Below, piece after piece: positions 26,929 to 36,176 of a DNA stretch of 64,000 bases. The first letter of the stretch is position 1. Each line of letters opens with the position of its first letter. A model generated the notes under the pieces. That model was not told where the DNA came from and did not search any database. It saw only the letters and a program-made list of their open reading frames with translations. Source of the stretch: Xanthomonas hyacinthi (lineage in GTDB: Bacteria > Pseudomonadota > Gammaproteobacteria > Xanthomonadales > Xanthomonadaceae); the NCBI RefSeq assembly GCF_009769165.1, contig NZ_CP043476.1, forward strand, positions 4,347,001 through 4,411,000, written 5' to 3'. A program made the translations under genes and the position numbers.

Positions 26929-27680
26929 AAGCGTATCGGCAGGGAGATGCCGCCATCGATGGTCAAGGTGCTGCGGGTGATCCAGCGGCTCGCGGCGGAG
27001 AGCAGATACACGGCGCCCTTGGCGATGTCGTGCGGATCGATGCGGCCCAGCGGGGTCAGGCCGATCTTGTCGTCCATGTCCGTCGCCGTGCCCAGTTTTT
27101 CCAGCATCGGCGTATCCACATAGCCCGGCGCGATGCAGTTGGCGCGGATGCCATGCCTGGCCTGCTCCAGCGCCAGGGTACGCACCGCCGCTTCCAGCGC
27201 CGCTTTGGAGGCGGCGTAGCCGGCCGCCGCTTGCGGTGCCGCGCGCGCCGACAACGCGGACATGAACACCAGCGAGGCGTTGTCGCGCAGGCGCCGCTTG
27301 AACAGCAGCTGCTGAGTCAGGCTGATCGGCGCCAGATAGTTGACCGCCAGCATCTGCTGCAGATGCTTCTCGGCGGCCATGCGGAACGGCACCAGGGCGG
27401 CGACCCCGGCGCAGGACACCAGGCCGTGGTAGCCGTCGGCAGCATCGAGCAACTGCTGCCGGGTCTGCGCGTCGGTCAGGTCGCCGATCACGCTGACATG
27501 GCCATCGCCTTCGAGCGTCTGCAACACGGCATCCAGGCGCGCGGCATCGCGGCCGGTGAGCACCAGCCTGGCGCCCAGGCGCGCGCACAGCCTGGCGGTG
27601 GCCGCACCGATGCCCGAAGAGGCCCCGGTCACCAGCACGACCTTGTCCATCAGGCTGAACGCCTCAGTGGAAGCCGCCAT
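26925..27680 (-). CDS. Short-chain dehydrogenase/reductase 2 (ketoacyl-ACP reductase type)
   Basis: Paralogue of the preceding SDR, 251 residues. TGASSGIG is at residues 18-25 and the catalytic triad is Ser141, Tyr155 and Lys159 (FMSALSA and YAASK). C-terminal ITRSTLTIDGGISLPIRL matches FabG-like reductases. The two SDRs share architecture (GRDA, LTDAQT versus LSDSTT, the IRANC/IRANA stretch) and probably arose by tandem duplication. It starts three bases after the KAS III gene. Confidence 0.82.
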   Translation of the reverse strand: MAASTEAFSLMDKVVLVTGASSGIGAATARLCARLGARLVLTGRDAARLDAVLQTLEGDGHVSVIGDLTDAQTRQQLLDAADGYHGLVSCAGVAALVPFRMAAEKHLQQMLAVNYLAPISLTQQLLFKRRLRDNASLVFMSALSARAAPQAAAGYAASKAALEAAVRTLALEQARHGIRANCIAPGYVDTPMLEKLGTATDMDDKIGLTPLGRIDPHDIAKGAVYLLSAASRWITRSTLTIDGGISLPIRL

Positions 27681-27682
27681 CG

Positions 27683-28723
27683 TCACGACTCGATCAGGTC
27701 GGGAAACACCGCACCCTCGATGTCCACCAGGCAGCTGCCCCACGACAGGCCGATGCCGAAACCGCACAGCAGCACGCGCTTGCGTCCCGATTCCAGTTCC
27801 TTGTTGATGCGTGCGGTCATGGTCAACGGCAGCGAGGCGCCGCTGGTGTTGCCGAAATCGCGCAGGGTCGAAGGCACTTTCTCCACCGGCAGACCGAGCT
27901 TCTTGCGGATGGTCTCGTTGATCATCCGGTTGGCCTGGTGGAACACGAAGTAGTCGATCGCGTCCTTGGACACGCCGCTGTAGTCGAGCAGTTTCTGCAC
28001 CGCCGGCGGCACCCGCTGGGTGGAGAAGCTCAGCACCGCCACGCCGTCCAGCTGCAGGTCCACGCCGCGGTGCCAGTAATCGTTCTCGTCGGCGCGGAAC
28101 GGCATCAGGTGCTGGATGCCGACCGGCTCGCGCTGGCCGCCCACCGGCAGGATGATCGCCTTGTAACCGCTGCCGTCGCTGTTGAGGTCGAAGTGCATCG
28201 GCGCGGCATCGGCGCTGAATTCCAGCGCGGTGGCGGTGCCGGAATCGGAGAAGATCGGATCCTCCAGGTTGGCGCTGCGGTCGCCCACCAGCAGCAGGCC
28301 CTTCTTGACCCCGCCGGCGGCGATCATCGAGCCCAGCAGGTTGATGCCGAACGGATAGGCCGAGCAGCCCAGGTTGACGTCGAAGGCGACGGTGGCATGC
28401 GACAGGCCCAGCCGGTCCTGCAGGATGATCGCGGTCGCCGGGATCGGATAGTCCGGCGACTGGGTGACCACGATCAGCGCATCGATCTCCTCGCGCTGCC
28501 ATTGCAGCCGTTCGATCAAGCCCTGCGCGGCATCGAACGCCAAATCGGAAAAGCACTGCCACTCCTGCGCCATGCGCCGGGTCTCGATGCCGATGTTGCG
28601 CACCAGCCGCTCGCGCTCGGAACGGATCTGCGGCCGGCAATCGGTCAGGTTGGAGACGATGCGCTTGGGCACGCAGGTCGCCATGCCGGCAAAACGCACG
28701 TTGTGCAGCGTGGAGGTCGGCAT
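27683..28723 (-). CDS. Beta-ketoacyl-ACP synthase III-like enzyme
   Basis: FabH-family condensing enzyme of 346 residues with an intact catalytic triad: Cys120 in VNLGCSAYPFG, His262 in FVFHQANRM and Asn292 in FGNTSGAS. FabH-type enzymes start acyl chains by condensing acyl-CoA with malonyl-ACP. Next to a dedicated ACP and two reductases it likely builds a short 3-oxo/3-hydroxyacyl group (for example hydroxybutyryl) for the sugar. It is separate from the housekeeping fabH, which would lie with other fab genes. P. syringae and other plant-associated bacteria have a similar gene beside flagellin glycosyltransferases. Confidence 0.88.
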   Translation of the reverse strand: MPTSTLHNVRFAGMATCVPKRIVSNLTDCRPQIRSERERLVRNIGIETRRMAQEWQCFSDLAFDAAQGLIERLQWQREEIDALIVVTQSPDYPIPATAIILQDRLGLSHATVAFDVNLGCSAYPFGINLLGSMIAAGGVKKGLLLVGDRSANLEDPIFSDSGTATALEFSADAAPMHFDLNSDGSGYKAIILPVGGQREPVGIQHLMPFRADENDYWHRGVDLQLDGVAVLSFSTQRVPPAVQKLLDYSGVSKDAIDYFVFHQANRMINETIRKKLGLPVEKVPSTLRDFGNTSGASLPLTMTARINKELESGRKRVLLCGFGIGLSWGSCLVDIEGAVFPDLIES

Positions 28724-28724
28724 G

Positions 28725-28949
28725 CTACGCCTCGGTCAGCTGGTAGAGGTCGCCCACGCTGACGGCGGCGGCCAGGTGCTCGCCGGTGATGGTCTTGCCG
28801 TATTCCATGTCGAACATCACGATCACGCCCAGCGCGGCCAGCGAATCCCATTCGGGAAGCTCGCGCAGTACGGTGTCCGTCGTCACCTCGACCGGAGTCT
28901 GGAAATCGGTCGCCGACAGGAAATTCTCGATAAACGTTGCTTGGCTCAT
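28725..28949 (-). CDS. Dedicated acyl carrier protein
   Basis: Small acidic carrier of 74 residues. The phosphopantetheine attachment Ser is S36 in PEWDSLAALG, and the following helix VIVMFDMEYGKTITGEHL is typical of ACPs that serve specialised acyl pathways. It is one base upstream of the KAS III gene and overlaps the aminotransferase stop by four bases. Its size and place argue that it shuttles the acyl chain made by the KAS III and SDRs to the sugar acyltransferase. Confidence 0.85.
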   Translation of the reverse strand: MSQATFIENFLSATDFQTPVEVTTDTVLRELPEWDSLAALGVIVMFDMEYGKTITGEHLAAAVSVGDLYQLTEA

Positions 28950-30127
28950 TCTTGTTCCACAGGGTGGGCGGAGGAGGAAACGGTCGCGGCAGGGCGACCG
29001 TTTTTTGCGGCGGCAGGCGCGGCCGTGCCGGCGCCGACGATCAGGTTGGCGATGGTTTCCACGTCGCCGGCGCTCAAGCCAGGATAGATCGGCAGGCACA
29101 GCACCCGTTCGGCCATCTGCCGCGCGACCGGCAAGCCAGCCGGCGCGGCCGAGGGCAGGCCGCGGTACATCGGGAAATCGCTGATCAGCGGATAGAAGTA
29201 GCGGCGCACCAGGATCTCGTGTTCGCGCAGCAGCTGATGCAGGCCGTCGCGGCTCAACGGGAACTCGTCCTCGATCAGAATCGGGAACGAGGCGTAGTTG
29301 GACAGCGCCGGCGAGCGCGGCGCCAGGCAACGCACACCGGCGACCTGCGCCAGGCGCTGCCGGTAGGCGGTGTCGATCTCGCGGCGTTGCGCCAGCGCAC
29401 GATCGATGTGCTGCAGTTGCAGCAGGCCGAAGGCCGCGTTCACTTCGCTCATCTTGCCGTTGATGCCGGTGGCCACCACCGTGGTCTCGTCGACGAAGCC
29501 GAAGTTCTTCAGCCGGCTGATGCGCTGGTAGGTCTTTTCGTCGGGGCAGACGATGGCGCCGCCTTCGAAGGTGTTGAACACCTTGGTGGCGTGGAAGCTG
29601 AGCACGCTGAGGTCGCCGTGGCGCAGGATCGAGCCGCCGTCGTCCTTGACCCCGAAGGCGTGCGCGGCGTCGTAGATGACCTTGAGGTTGTAGGTGTCGG
29701 CGATGCGCTCGATCGCCGCGGTGTCGCACGGCGTGCCGTAGCAGTGCACCGGCATGATCGCGGTGGTCTGCGGGGTGATCGCGGCCTCGATCTTCTGCGG
29801 GTCCAGGTTCAGCGTGACCGGGTCGATGTCGACGAACACCGGCTTGATCCCTTTCCACAGCAGCGAGTGCGCGGTGGCGACGAACGAGTAGGGCGTGGTG
29901 ATCACCTCGCCGGTGACGCGCAGCGCCTGCAGCGCGGTGAGCAGGGCCAGCGTGCCGTTGGTCAACAGCGCCAGATGGCCGACGCCCAGGTACTCCGCCA
30001 GCGCCTGTTCCAGCGCCCGATGCATGTCGCCGCCGTTGGTCAGGATGCGGCTGCTCCAGATCTTCTCCAGGTACGGCACGAACTCGTCCAGGGGGGGCAG
30101 CAGCGGACTGGTGACGGGGATGGGCAT
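28946..30127 (-). CDS. vioA: VioA-like dTDP-sugar aminotransferase
   Basis: PLP-dependent DegT/DnrJ/EryC1 family aminotransferase of 393 residues. The PLP-binding Lys is K182 in LSFHATKVFNTFEGG; TNGTLALLTAL and VIYDAAHAFG complete the fold. VioA converts dTDP-4-keto-6-deoxyglucose to dTDP-viosamine (4-amino-4,6-dideoxyglucose), and it is the usual first enzyme of flagellin-sugar clusters in plant-associated Pseudomonas and Xanthomonas. The exact sugar is inferred. It heads a nine-gene operon and has a sigma-54 promoter 76 bases upstream. The upstream in-frame reading has no better start. Confidence 0.82.
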   Translation of the reverse strand: MPIPVTSPLLPPLDEFVPYLEKIWSSRILTNGGDMHRALEQALAEYLGVGHLALLTNGTLALLTALQALRVTGEVITTPYSFVATAHSLLWKGIKPVFVDIDPVTLNLDPQKIEAAITPQTTAIMPVHCYGTPCDTAAIERIADTYNLKVIYDAAHAFGVKDDGGSILRHGDLSVLSFHATKVFNTFEGGAIVCPDEKTYQRISRLKNFGFVDETTVVATGINGKMSEVNAAFGLLQLQHIDRALAQRREIDTAYRQRLAQVAGVRCLAPRSPALSNYASFPILIEDEFPLSRDGLHQLLREHEILVRRYFYPLISDFPMYRGLPSAAPAGLPVARQMAERVLCLPIYPGLSAGDVETIANLIVGAGTAAPAAAKNGRPAATVSSSAHPVEQE

Positions 30128-30202
30128 GATGGCCTGCGGCGGTGGGTGCGTGTGGAGAATCCACGGCGCGGATCGTTGCGACGGGGGCTCTATCGTTCTG
30201 AA

Positions 30203-30218
30203 AGCAAGCCATATGCCA
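30203..30218 (-). promoter_or_regulatory. Sigma-54 promoter of the vioA operon
   Basis: The minus strand reads TGGCATATGGCTTGCT with GG-N10-GC spacing, 76 bases upstream of vioA. It ties sugar synthesis to the same sigma factor as the hook-basal-body genes. The rest of the 306-base gap 30128-30433 shows no supported gene or repeat. Confidence 0.8.
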
Positions 30219-30433
30219 ACAGGACGTGTCCACTCCTTCTGCGCTTGGTTGCGAGGAAGCGGGGGCGTGCGCCGCGGTCCCCATCGTCCGCGACGCAGCC
30301 GCATCCGGCCGGCCGGACGCGCGTCCAGGTCGCCATGCGATGCGAGGGGTGAGGGTACTTCAGTTTCGAACCGCGGTCGTTCCGTAGCGCAGCAAACGCG
30401 CGAGGACGCGGTGACGCCGAAGCGGCCGCGGTC

Positions 30434-31920
<1,487 letters not shown>

Positions 31921-31924
<4 letters not shown>

Positions 31925-32304
31925 GCCGGTACTCCCTCTGTGCGTAAGCCCTCCAGGATCGGCATCACTTCCTGGATGTAGGACAGCTTGCTGACGAAGT
32001 TGTCGGCGCCGGCGCGCATGGCGTGCTCGCGGTGCTCGGCATCGTCGAAATGGCTGGCGATCACGATGTACGGGGCCTGGTCCTGGGTCTTGATCAGGCG
32101 AGTGGCCTGCAGCCCGCCCATCTCCGGCATGGCCAGGTCCATCAGCACCACCTGCGGGCGCAGCGATTCGGAGCGCTCGATCGCCTCCAGGCCGTTGGCG
32201 GCGCTGCCGATCACTTCCATCCAGTCGAGCTTGCGGAAGTGGCGCATCGCGGCGTTGATGAAACCTTCGTGGTCGTCGACCAGAAGCACGGACAGTTTGT
32301 TCAT
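31921..32304 (-). CDS. vemR: VemR single-domain response regulator
   Basis: Stand-alone receiver of 127 residues. Phosphorylatable Asp56 is in VVLMDLAMPEMGG, the DD pair is in LLVDDHEGF, and a Lys in NFVSKLSY completes the active site. A gene of this type between rpoN2 and fleQ is known as vemR in X. campestris, where it affects motility, exopolysaccharide and virulence and works with FleQ. The start at 32304 begins MNKLSVLLVDD; a longer in-frame reading overlaps rpoN2 and is rejected. Confidence 0.93.
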
Positions 32305-32317
32305 ATGCCTTGTTTCC

Positions 32318-33715
32318 TTAGCCCGCGCGGGCCAGCAGCGGCCTGGCGCGACGGCGTTCGCGAGCGGGAGCGATATCCAGTTGTTCACGGTACTTGGCCA
32401 CGGTGCGCCTGGCCACGTTCACGCCCTGTCGCGACAGCAGCCCGGCGATCGCCTCGTCGGCCAGCGGTCGCCCCGCGGGCTCGGATTCGATCAGGCGCCG
32501 CACCATTGCGCGCACCGCCTGGCCCGAGACCGCGGCGCCTTCCAGGCGCACGGCGAAGAAATGCTTCAGTTCGAAGGTACCACGCGGCGTCTGCAGGTAT
32601 TTGCCGGTGGTGATGCGCGACACGGTGGATTCGTGCATGCCGATCGCGTCGGCCACGTCCTTCAGGGTCAGCGGTGCCATCGCTTCCTCGCCCTTGACCA
32701 GGAACGCGGCCTGGCGCTCGACGATGGCGCGGGTGGTGCGCAGCAGGGTCTCGTAGCGCATCGACAGGCCGCGGGTCAGCCAGCGCGCCTCCTGCAGCAT
32801 TTCGCGCAGCGGCGCCGCCGCCTCGCCGGCCTCGGCCAGGGCGCGCTCGTGCATCGGATTGACGGTGACGCGGTGGGTGGTGGCCGGGTTCAGCGCCACC
32901 CGCCAGGTGCCGTCGCTGTGCCAGGCGACCACGTCGGGAATCACGTGGCCCAGGTTCTCCGGCAGCAGGCTGTCGCCGGGACGCGGCTGCAGCGACAGGA
33001 TCAGCCGCACCGCCTCGCGCACGTCGTCGGCCTCGGCATCGAGCTGGCGCGCCAGCAGCGGGTAATCGTGGCTGGCGAGCAGGTTCAGGTCGCCGGCGAG
33101 GAGGCGCGCGGCCAGATGGCGGCCGGCGACGCGGCCGGGCAGGGCGGCCAGCTGCACGCTCAGGCATTCGCGCAGATCGCATGCGGCCAGGCCGGCGGGA
33201 TCGCCGCGCAGCAGCCGCTGGCGCACCGCTTCCACCTGCGCCGCGGTGCGGTCGAAACGTGCGCAGGCGAGCAGGGTCAGCGTGTCCAGCGCGCCGTCGA
33301 GATAGCCGGCATCGTCGCTGTGCTCCAGCCAGAACGCGGCCACTTCCAGTTCCGATTCGTCCAGTTCCAGCGCCAGGCGCTGCAGCACGCGCAGTTGCGG
33401 ATCGGTGGACTCGCCGGCGGCGATGCGCTGCATGCGGTCGTCTTCGCCCTCGCTCCAGCCGGCGGCGGGGATGTCCCACATCGAGGATTCGGGCAGTTCG
33501 TCGAACGCGGCGGTTTCCAGCGCGTTGTCGTGGTCGACCACCGGCTCGAGCACGCCTTCCGGCTCTTCCAGTTCCAGTAGCGGGTTGGTTTCCAGCGCGC
33601 GCCGGATTTCCAGTTCCAGTTGCAGCCCGTCCAGTTGCAGTAGCCGGATCGACTGCAGCAGTTGCGGAGTCAGGTGGAGTTGCTGGCCTAGCTGGGCGGA
33701 GACGGTCGGCTTCAT
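32318..33715 (-). CDS. rpoN: RNA polymerase sigma-54 factor RpoN2
   Basis: Sigma-54 factor of 465 residues. Region I is Gln/Leu-rich (LGQQLHLTPQLLQSIRLLQL), the core-binding region is in the middle, and the C-terminal RpoN box is ARRTVAKYRE. HTH-like segment ADAIGMHESTVSRITTGKYL precedes it. Xanthomonads usually carry a second rpoN elsewhere; the copy beside vemR-fleQ is called rpoN2 and drives flagellar genes. The ATG at 33715 is the family start; upstream codons in the same frame are not conserved-looking. Confidence 0.96.
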   Translation of the reverse strand: MKPTVSAQLGQQLHLTPQLLQSIRLLQLDGLQLELEIRRALETNPLLELEEPEGVLEPVVDHDNALETAAFDELPESSMWDIPAAGWSEGEDDRMQRIAAGESTDPQLRVLQRLALELDESELEVAAFWLEHSDDAGYLDGALDTLTLLACARFDRTAAQVEAVRQRLLRGDPAGLAACDLRECLSVQLAALPGRVAGRHLAARLLAGDLNLLASHDYPLLARQLDAEADDVREAVRLILSLQPRPGDSLLPENLGHVIPDVVAWHSDGTWRVALNPATTHRVTVNPMHERALAEAGEAAAPLREMLQEARWLTRGLSMRYETLLRTTRAIVERQAAFLVKGEEAMAPLTLKDVADAIGMHESTVSRITTGKYLQTPRGTFELKHFFAVRLEGAAVSGQAVRAMVRRLIESEPAGRPLADEAIAGLLSRQGVNVARRTVAKYREQLDIAPARERRRARPLLARAG

Positions 33716-33833
33716 GCGAACTTCCTCGGTTTGGCGCCAAGCCTCCGGCGCCCGTGGAATGCATAGTGCTTGCCACCTGACGGTAACAGAATCAGGACGT
33801 TCCTGAGCGCTGTAGTCAAATTCCCGACGGTAT

Positions 33834-33862
33834 GTAGGGAAAATCCCTACGTTGATGTAGGG
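33834..33862. promoter_or_regulatory. Palindrome and direct copy of GTAGGG upstream of rpoN2
   Basis: GTAGGGA-AAA-TCCCTAC forms a perfect 7+3+7 palindrome at 33834-33850, and a third GTAGGG follows at 33857-33862. Such spaced inverted hexamers in the 272-base gap before rpoN2 look like a dimeric regulator site, for instance for a NarL/FixJ-type protein such as the adjacent regulator at 33988-34620. The binding protein is not known from sequence. Confidence 0.5.
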
Positions 33863-33937
33863 TGCGCCGGTCGATCGGCGCGGCAGAGCCAATGCTGGCG
33901 GGCTTCGCCGGTTTCACGGCGGCAGCTGACCGGTTAA

Positions 33938-33953
33938 GGCAAGCCGCATGCCA
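33938..33953 (-). promoter_or_regulatory. Sigma-54-like element upstream of rpoN2
   Basis: The minus strand reads TGGCATGCGGCTTGCC with GG-N10-GC spacing, 223 bases upstream of rpoN2 and just after the NarL-type regulator stop. If used, RpoN2 would feed back on its own operon (rpoN2-vemR-fleQ). A short perfect hairpin GGGAAC-CC-GTTCCC lies at 33966-33979. Confidence 0.55.
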
Positions 33954-33987
33954 ATGCGGGGCGACGGGAACCCGTTCCCGCCCGCGC

Positions 33988-34620
33988 TCAGGTCAGTTCG
34001 TTCTGGTGGCGCGCGGCCAGCAGGACCAGATCGTTGGCGCGGCGGCAGCCCAGCGATTCCATCATCCGTGCGCGGTGGGTCTCCACGGTCTTGACGCTGA
34101 TCCCCAGGTCCGAGGCGATTTCCTTGTTGCTCTGGCCGCGGCCGATCTGGCGCAGGATCTCGCGCTGCCGCGGCGACAGCGCGGCGATGCCGACCGGGCG
34201 TTCGCGGCCGAGCATCGGCGCAATCATCTTGGAGGAGATCTGCGGACTCAGGAACATCTGGTTGATGCTGGCCGCGCGCAGCGCCAGCTCCAGCTCCAGC
34301 GGCGCCGCGTCCTTGACCACGAAGCCGGTGGCGCCGCGGTCCAGCGCATCGCGCACGTGCACCGGATCGTCGTGCATGGACATCATCACCACGCGGGTCT
34401 TGGGCGAGGTCTGCAGCACGTCGGTCAGCGCGTCCAGGCCGCTGCGCCCGGGCAGCGACAGGTCCATCAGCACCAGGTCGGGGCGGTGCAGGCTGGCCAG
34501 GTCCACTGCCTGCTGCGCGTTGCTCGCCTCGGCGACCACGTCGATGTCCGCGAACGTCTGCAACAGCCGGCTCAGGCCGGCACGGACCAGGGTGTGATCG
34601 TCGACGATGATGACTCGCAC
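33988..34620 (-). CDS. NarL/FixJ-family response regulator
   Basis: Two-domain transcriptional regulator of 210 residues. The receiver has DD at residues 7-8 and phosphoacceptor Asp53 in LVLMDLSLPG. The C-terminal LuxR-type helix-turn-helix is in LSPRQREILRQIGRGQSNKE and DLGISVKTVETHRARMMESL. No kinase gene is adjacent. Genes of this type are found between rpoN2 and fliS-fliT in xanthomonads. It may control the rpoN2 operon, which is next downstream, but that is only inferred from location. Confidence 0.9.
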   Translation of the reverse strand: MRVIIVDDHTLVRAGLSRLLQTFADIDVVAEASNAQQAVDLASLHRPDLVLMDLSLPGRSGLDALTDVLQTSPKTRVVMMSMHDDPVHVRDALDRGATGFVVKDAAPLELELALRAASINQMFLSPQISSKMIAPMLGRERPVGIAALSPRQREILRQIGRGQSNKEIASDLGISVKTVETHRARMMESLGCRRANDLVLLAARHQNELT

Positions 34621-34713
34621 AGTGGGAAGATCTCTTTGCTCCAGTCCCGCACCTTAGCCGAGCGCGCCGCCGCCGCCAACCTTGAGTCGGCTCGGGGCGC
34701 GGCCGACGCCGGC

Positions 34714-35292
34714 TCAGCGCGCGCGCCGGCTATCGGCGATCTGCCGCCGGTGCAGGCGAAACAGGTGCCGTTCCAGGGCTTCTTCCAGGCCTGGCGGCTG
34801 TGTCTCGAATCGTAGCCAAAGATAGAAACCGCTGCCGGCGGCGGCTTCGGCCACGACCTGCACCGGCAGTTCGAGGTGGTCCGGCAGCCAGTCGGAGGGC
34901 TGCAGGCGCAACAGGCCGGCCGCGCCCGGGACCGCGCCCGAGCGTGATCCCAACTCCAGTCTTAGGCCGCGACGCGACCAGCGCAGTGGACGCAGCGGCA
35001 AGGCCTCCTCGTGCTGCCGGGCCAGGCGCCCGAGCAGTACCAGCATCAGGTCGAGCTTGGCGTCCATGCGCTGCAGCTGCAGCGGCTGCTCGCTGCGCTC
35101 CTCGCTGCCGTCCTCGCTGCGCAGGTCCTCGACCTGGGCCAGGCCGCGCAACAGGGCTTCGCCGGCGCCGAAGCGGCCGATGCTGTTGCCGAGCCTGAAG
35201 TCGGCCGGCAGCGCCAGTTCGCAGCTGAGGGTGTCGTGGAACAGCTCGGCTTCGGCAGGATGGTGCACGACGCCGTCGGAGGCGCTGTTCAT
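34714..35292 (-). CDS. PilZ-domain-like protein in the fliS operon
   Basis: Protein of 192 residues following the fliT-like gene with a four-base overlap. The region PLRPLRWSRRGLRLELGSRSG resembles a PilZ c-di-GMP motif (RxxxR plus xxSxxG) but is degenerate: the SxxG part is S-R-R-G and the paired Asp/Asn is missing. Residues 20-75 hold an acidic helix region (EDLRSEDGSEERSEQPLQL). PilZ proteins adjust swimming in response to c-di-GMP. Binding by this one is uncertain. The longer reading upstream overlaps two genes and is rejected. Confidence 0.7.
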   Translation of the reverse strand: MNSASDGVVHHPAEAELFHDTLSCELALPADFRLGNSIGRFGAGEALLRGLAQVEDLRSEDGSEERSEQPLQLQRMDAKLDLMLVLLGRLARQHEEALPLRPLRWSRRGLRLELGSRSGAVPGAAGLLRLQPSDWLPDHLELPVQVVAEAAAGSGFYLWLRFETQPPGLEEALERHLFRLHRRQIADSRRAR

Positions 35293-35591
35293 CTCAGCGA
35301 TCCGGCCTGCGAATAGGCGCGCGCGGCATTGTTGGACAGGCGGTTGGCGCGCAGCCAGTCGCCGGCTTCGTCGCGCGCCTTGAGCATCTGCGCGATCACC
35401 GCTTGCTGCAGCTTCAGCAGCGAACCGATGCCCTCGCGCGAGACGTCGGTGCCGGCCTGCTGCAGGTATTCGCGCAGATGCTGGTCGTGCTCGGCGACCA
35501 TGCGCTCGGCCAGCGCGTGGTCGTCGCCGTGCAGCACCTGCTGCAGCTGCTGCAGTTCGGCGTGCAGCGATTCGATGCTGACGGCGATCAT
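35289..35591 (-). CDS. FliT-like small flagellar protein
   Basis: Helical protein of 100 residues between fliS and the PilZ-like gene, overlapping each by four bases. Helices are visible at ESLHAELQQLQQVLHGDDHAL and QAVIAQMLKARDEAGDWLR. FliT family members are cytoplasmic chaperones for the filament cap FliD and sit next to fliS; sequence support alone is weak, so the name rests largely on position and size. Confidence 0.6.
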   Translation of the reverse strand: MIAVSIESLHAELQQLQQVLHGDDHALAERMVAEHDQHLREYLQQAGTDVSREGIGSLLKLQQAVIAQMLKARDEAGDWLRANRLSNNAARAYSQAGSLR

Positions 35592-36007
35592 AGGGCGGCG
35601 GCCGCGGCGAGTTCGCGCTGCTGGGCAGGAATGGCGTTCCACGCCGCATCGATCTCGCTGAGCAGTTCCAGCGATTCGACCAGTGCGCTGTCGTCGTTGT
35701 GCAGGTTGGCTTCGGTGAGCCGGTGCATCACGTAGTCGTACAGTGCCGAGAGGTTGTTGGCGATTTCGCCGCCGGCCTCGTGGTCCAGCGAGCCGTTGAG
35801 GTGGCCGACGATGGCGCAGGCCTCGCCGATCGCCTTGCCCTTGCGCGCCTGGTCGCCCTGCGCCAGGCAGGCCTGGGCCTGGCGGATGCGCTGGCAGGCG
35901 CCGGCGAACAGCAGGGCCACCAGCTTGTGCGGGTCGGCATCGGTGATGCTGGTGGACACGCTCATCTTGCGATATTGCTCGGCGTATTGGCGACTGGAAC
36001 CGTGCAT
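35588..36007 (-). CDS. fliS: FliS flagellin chaperone
   Basis: Export chaperone that binds the C-terminus of flagellin and blocks early polymerisation. It is 139 residues. The N-terminal YAEQYRKMSVSTSITDADPHKL and VALLFAGACQRIRQA are family signatures, and LDHEAGGEIANNLSALYDYV continues the helical bundle. It is the first gene of the fliS-fliT-PilZ unit, and a possible sigma-28 element lies about 110 bases upstream. Confidence 0.93.
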   Translation of the reverse strand: MHGSSRQYAEQYRKMSVSTSITDADPHKLVALLFAGACQRIRQAQACLAQGDQARKGKAIGEACAIVGHLNGSLDHEAGGEIANNLSALYDYVMHRLTEANLHNDDSALVESLELLSEIDAAWNAIPAQQRELAAAAAL

Positions 36008-36112
36008 GGAAAACTCCCTCGGGTGGCCTGGTGCCGCGCTGCCGTGCCGGACGGCGAAGGCGCCGTGGCGAGGTGACGTGCTGCCAGTCCGGAATGACTG
36101 TCGATGCTAAAG

Positions 36113-36140
36113 ATAGCGGCCGCTGCCCGCCTGGACTTGA
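36113..36140 (-). promoter_or_regulatory. Possible sigma-28 promoter of fliS
   Basis: The minus strand reads TCAAGTCC, a 12-base spacer and GCCGCTAT. It matches the FliA pattern seen upstream of fliD and fliC less well (spacer one base longer, one -10 mismatch). Confidence 0.42.
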
Positions 36141-36176
36141 GCGCCGGCAGCGTCTTTCGCGCCGATGCCGTCGCCG

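Noticed and set aside
34621..34713. Possible sigma-28 -35 (TCAAGGTT) before the NarL-type regulator
   Set aside because: No matching -10 sequence at 11 or 12 bases.
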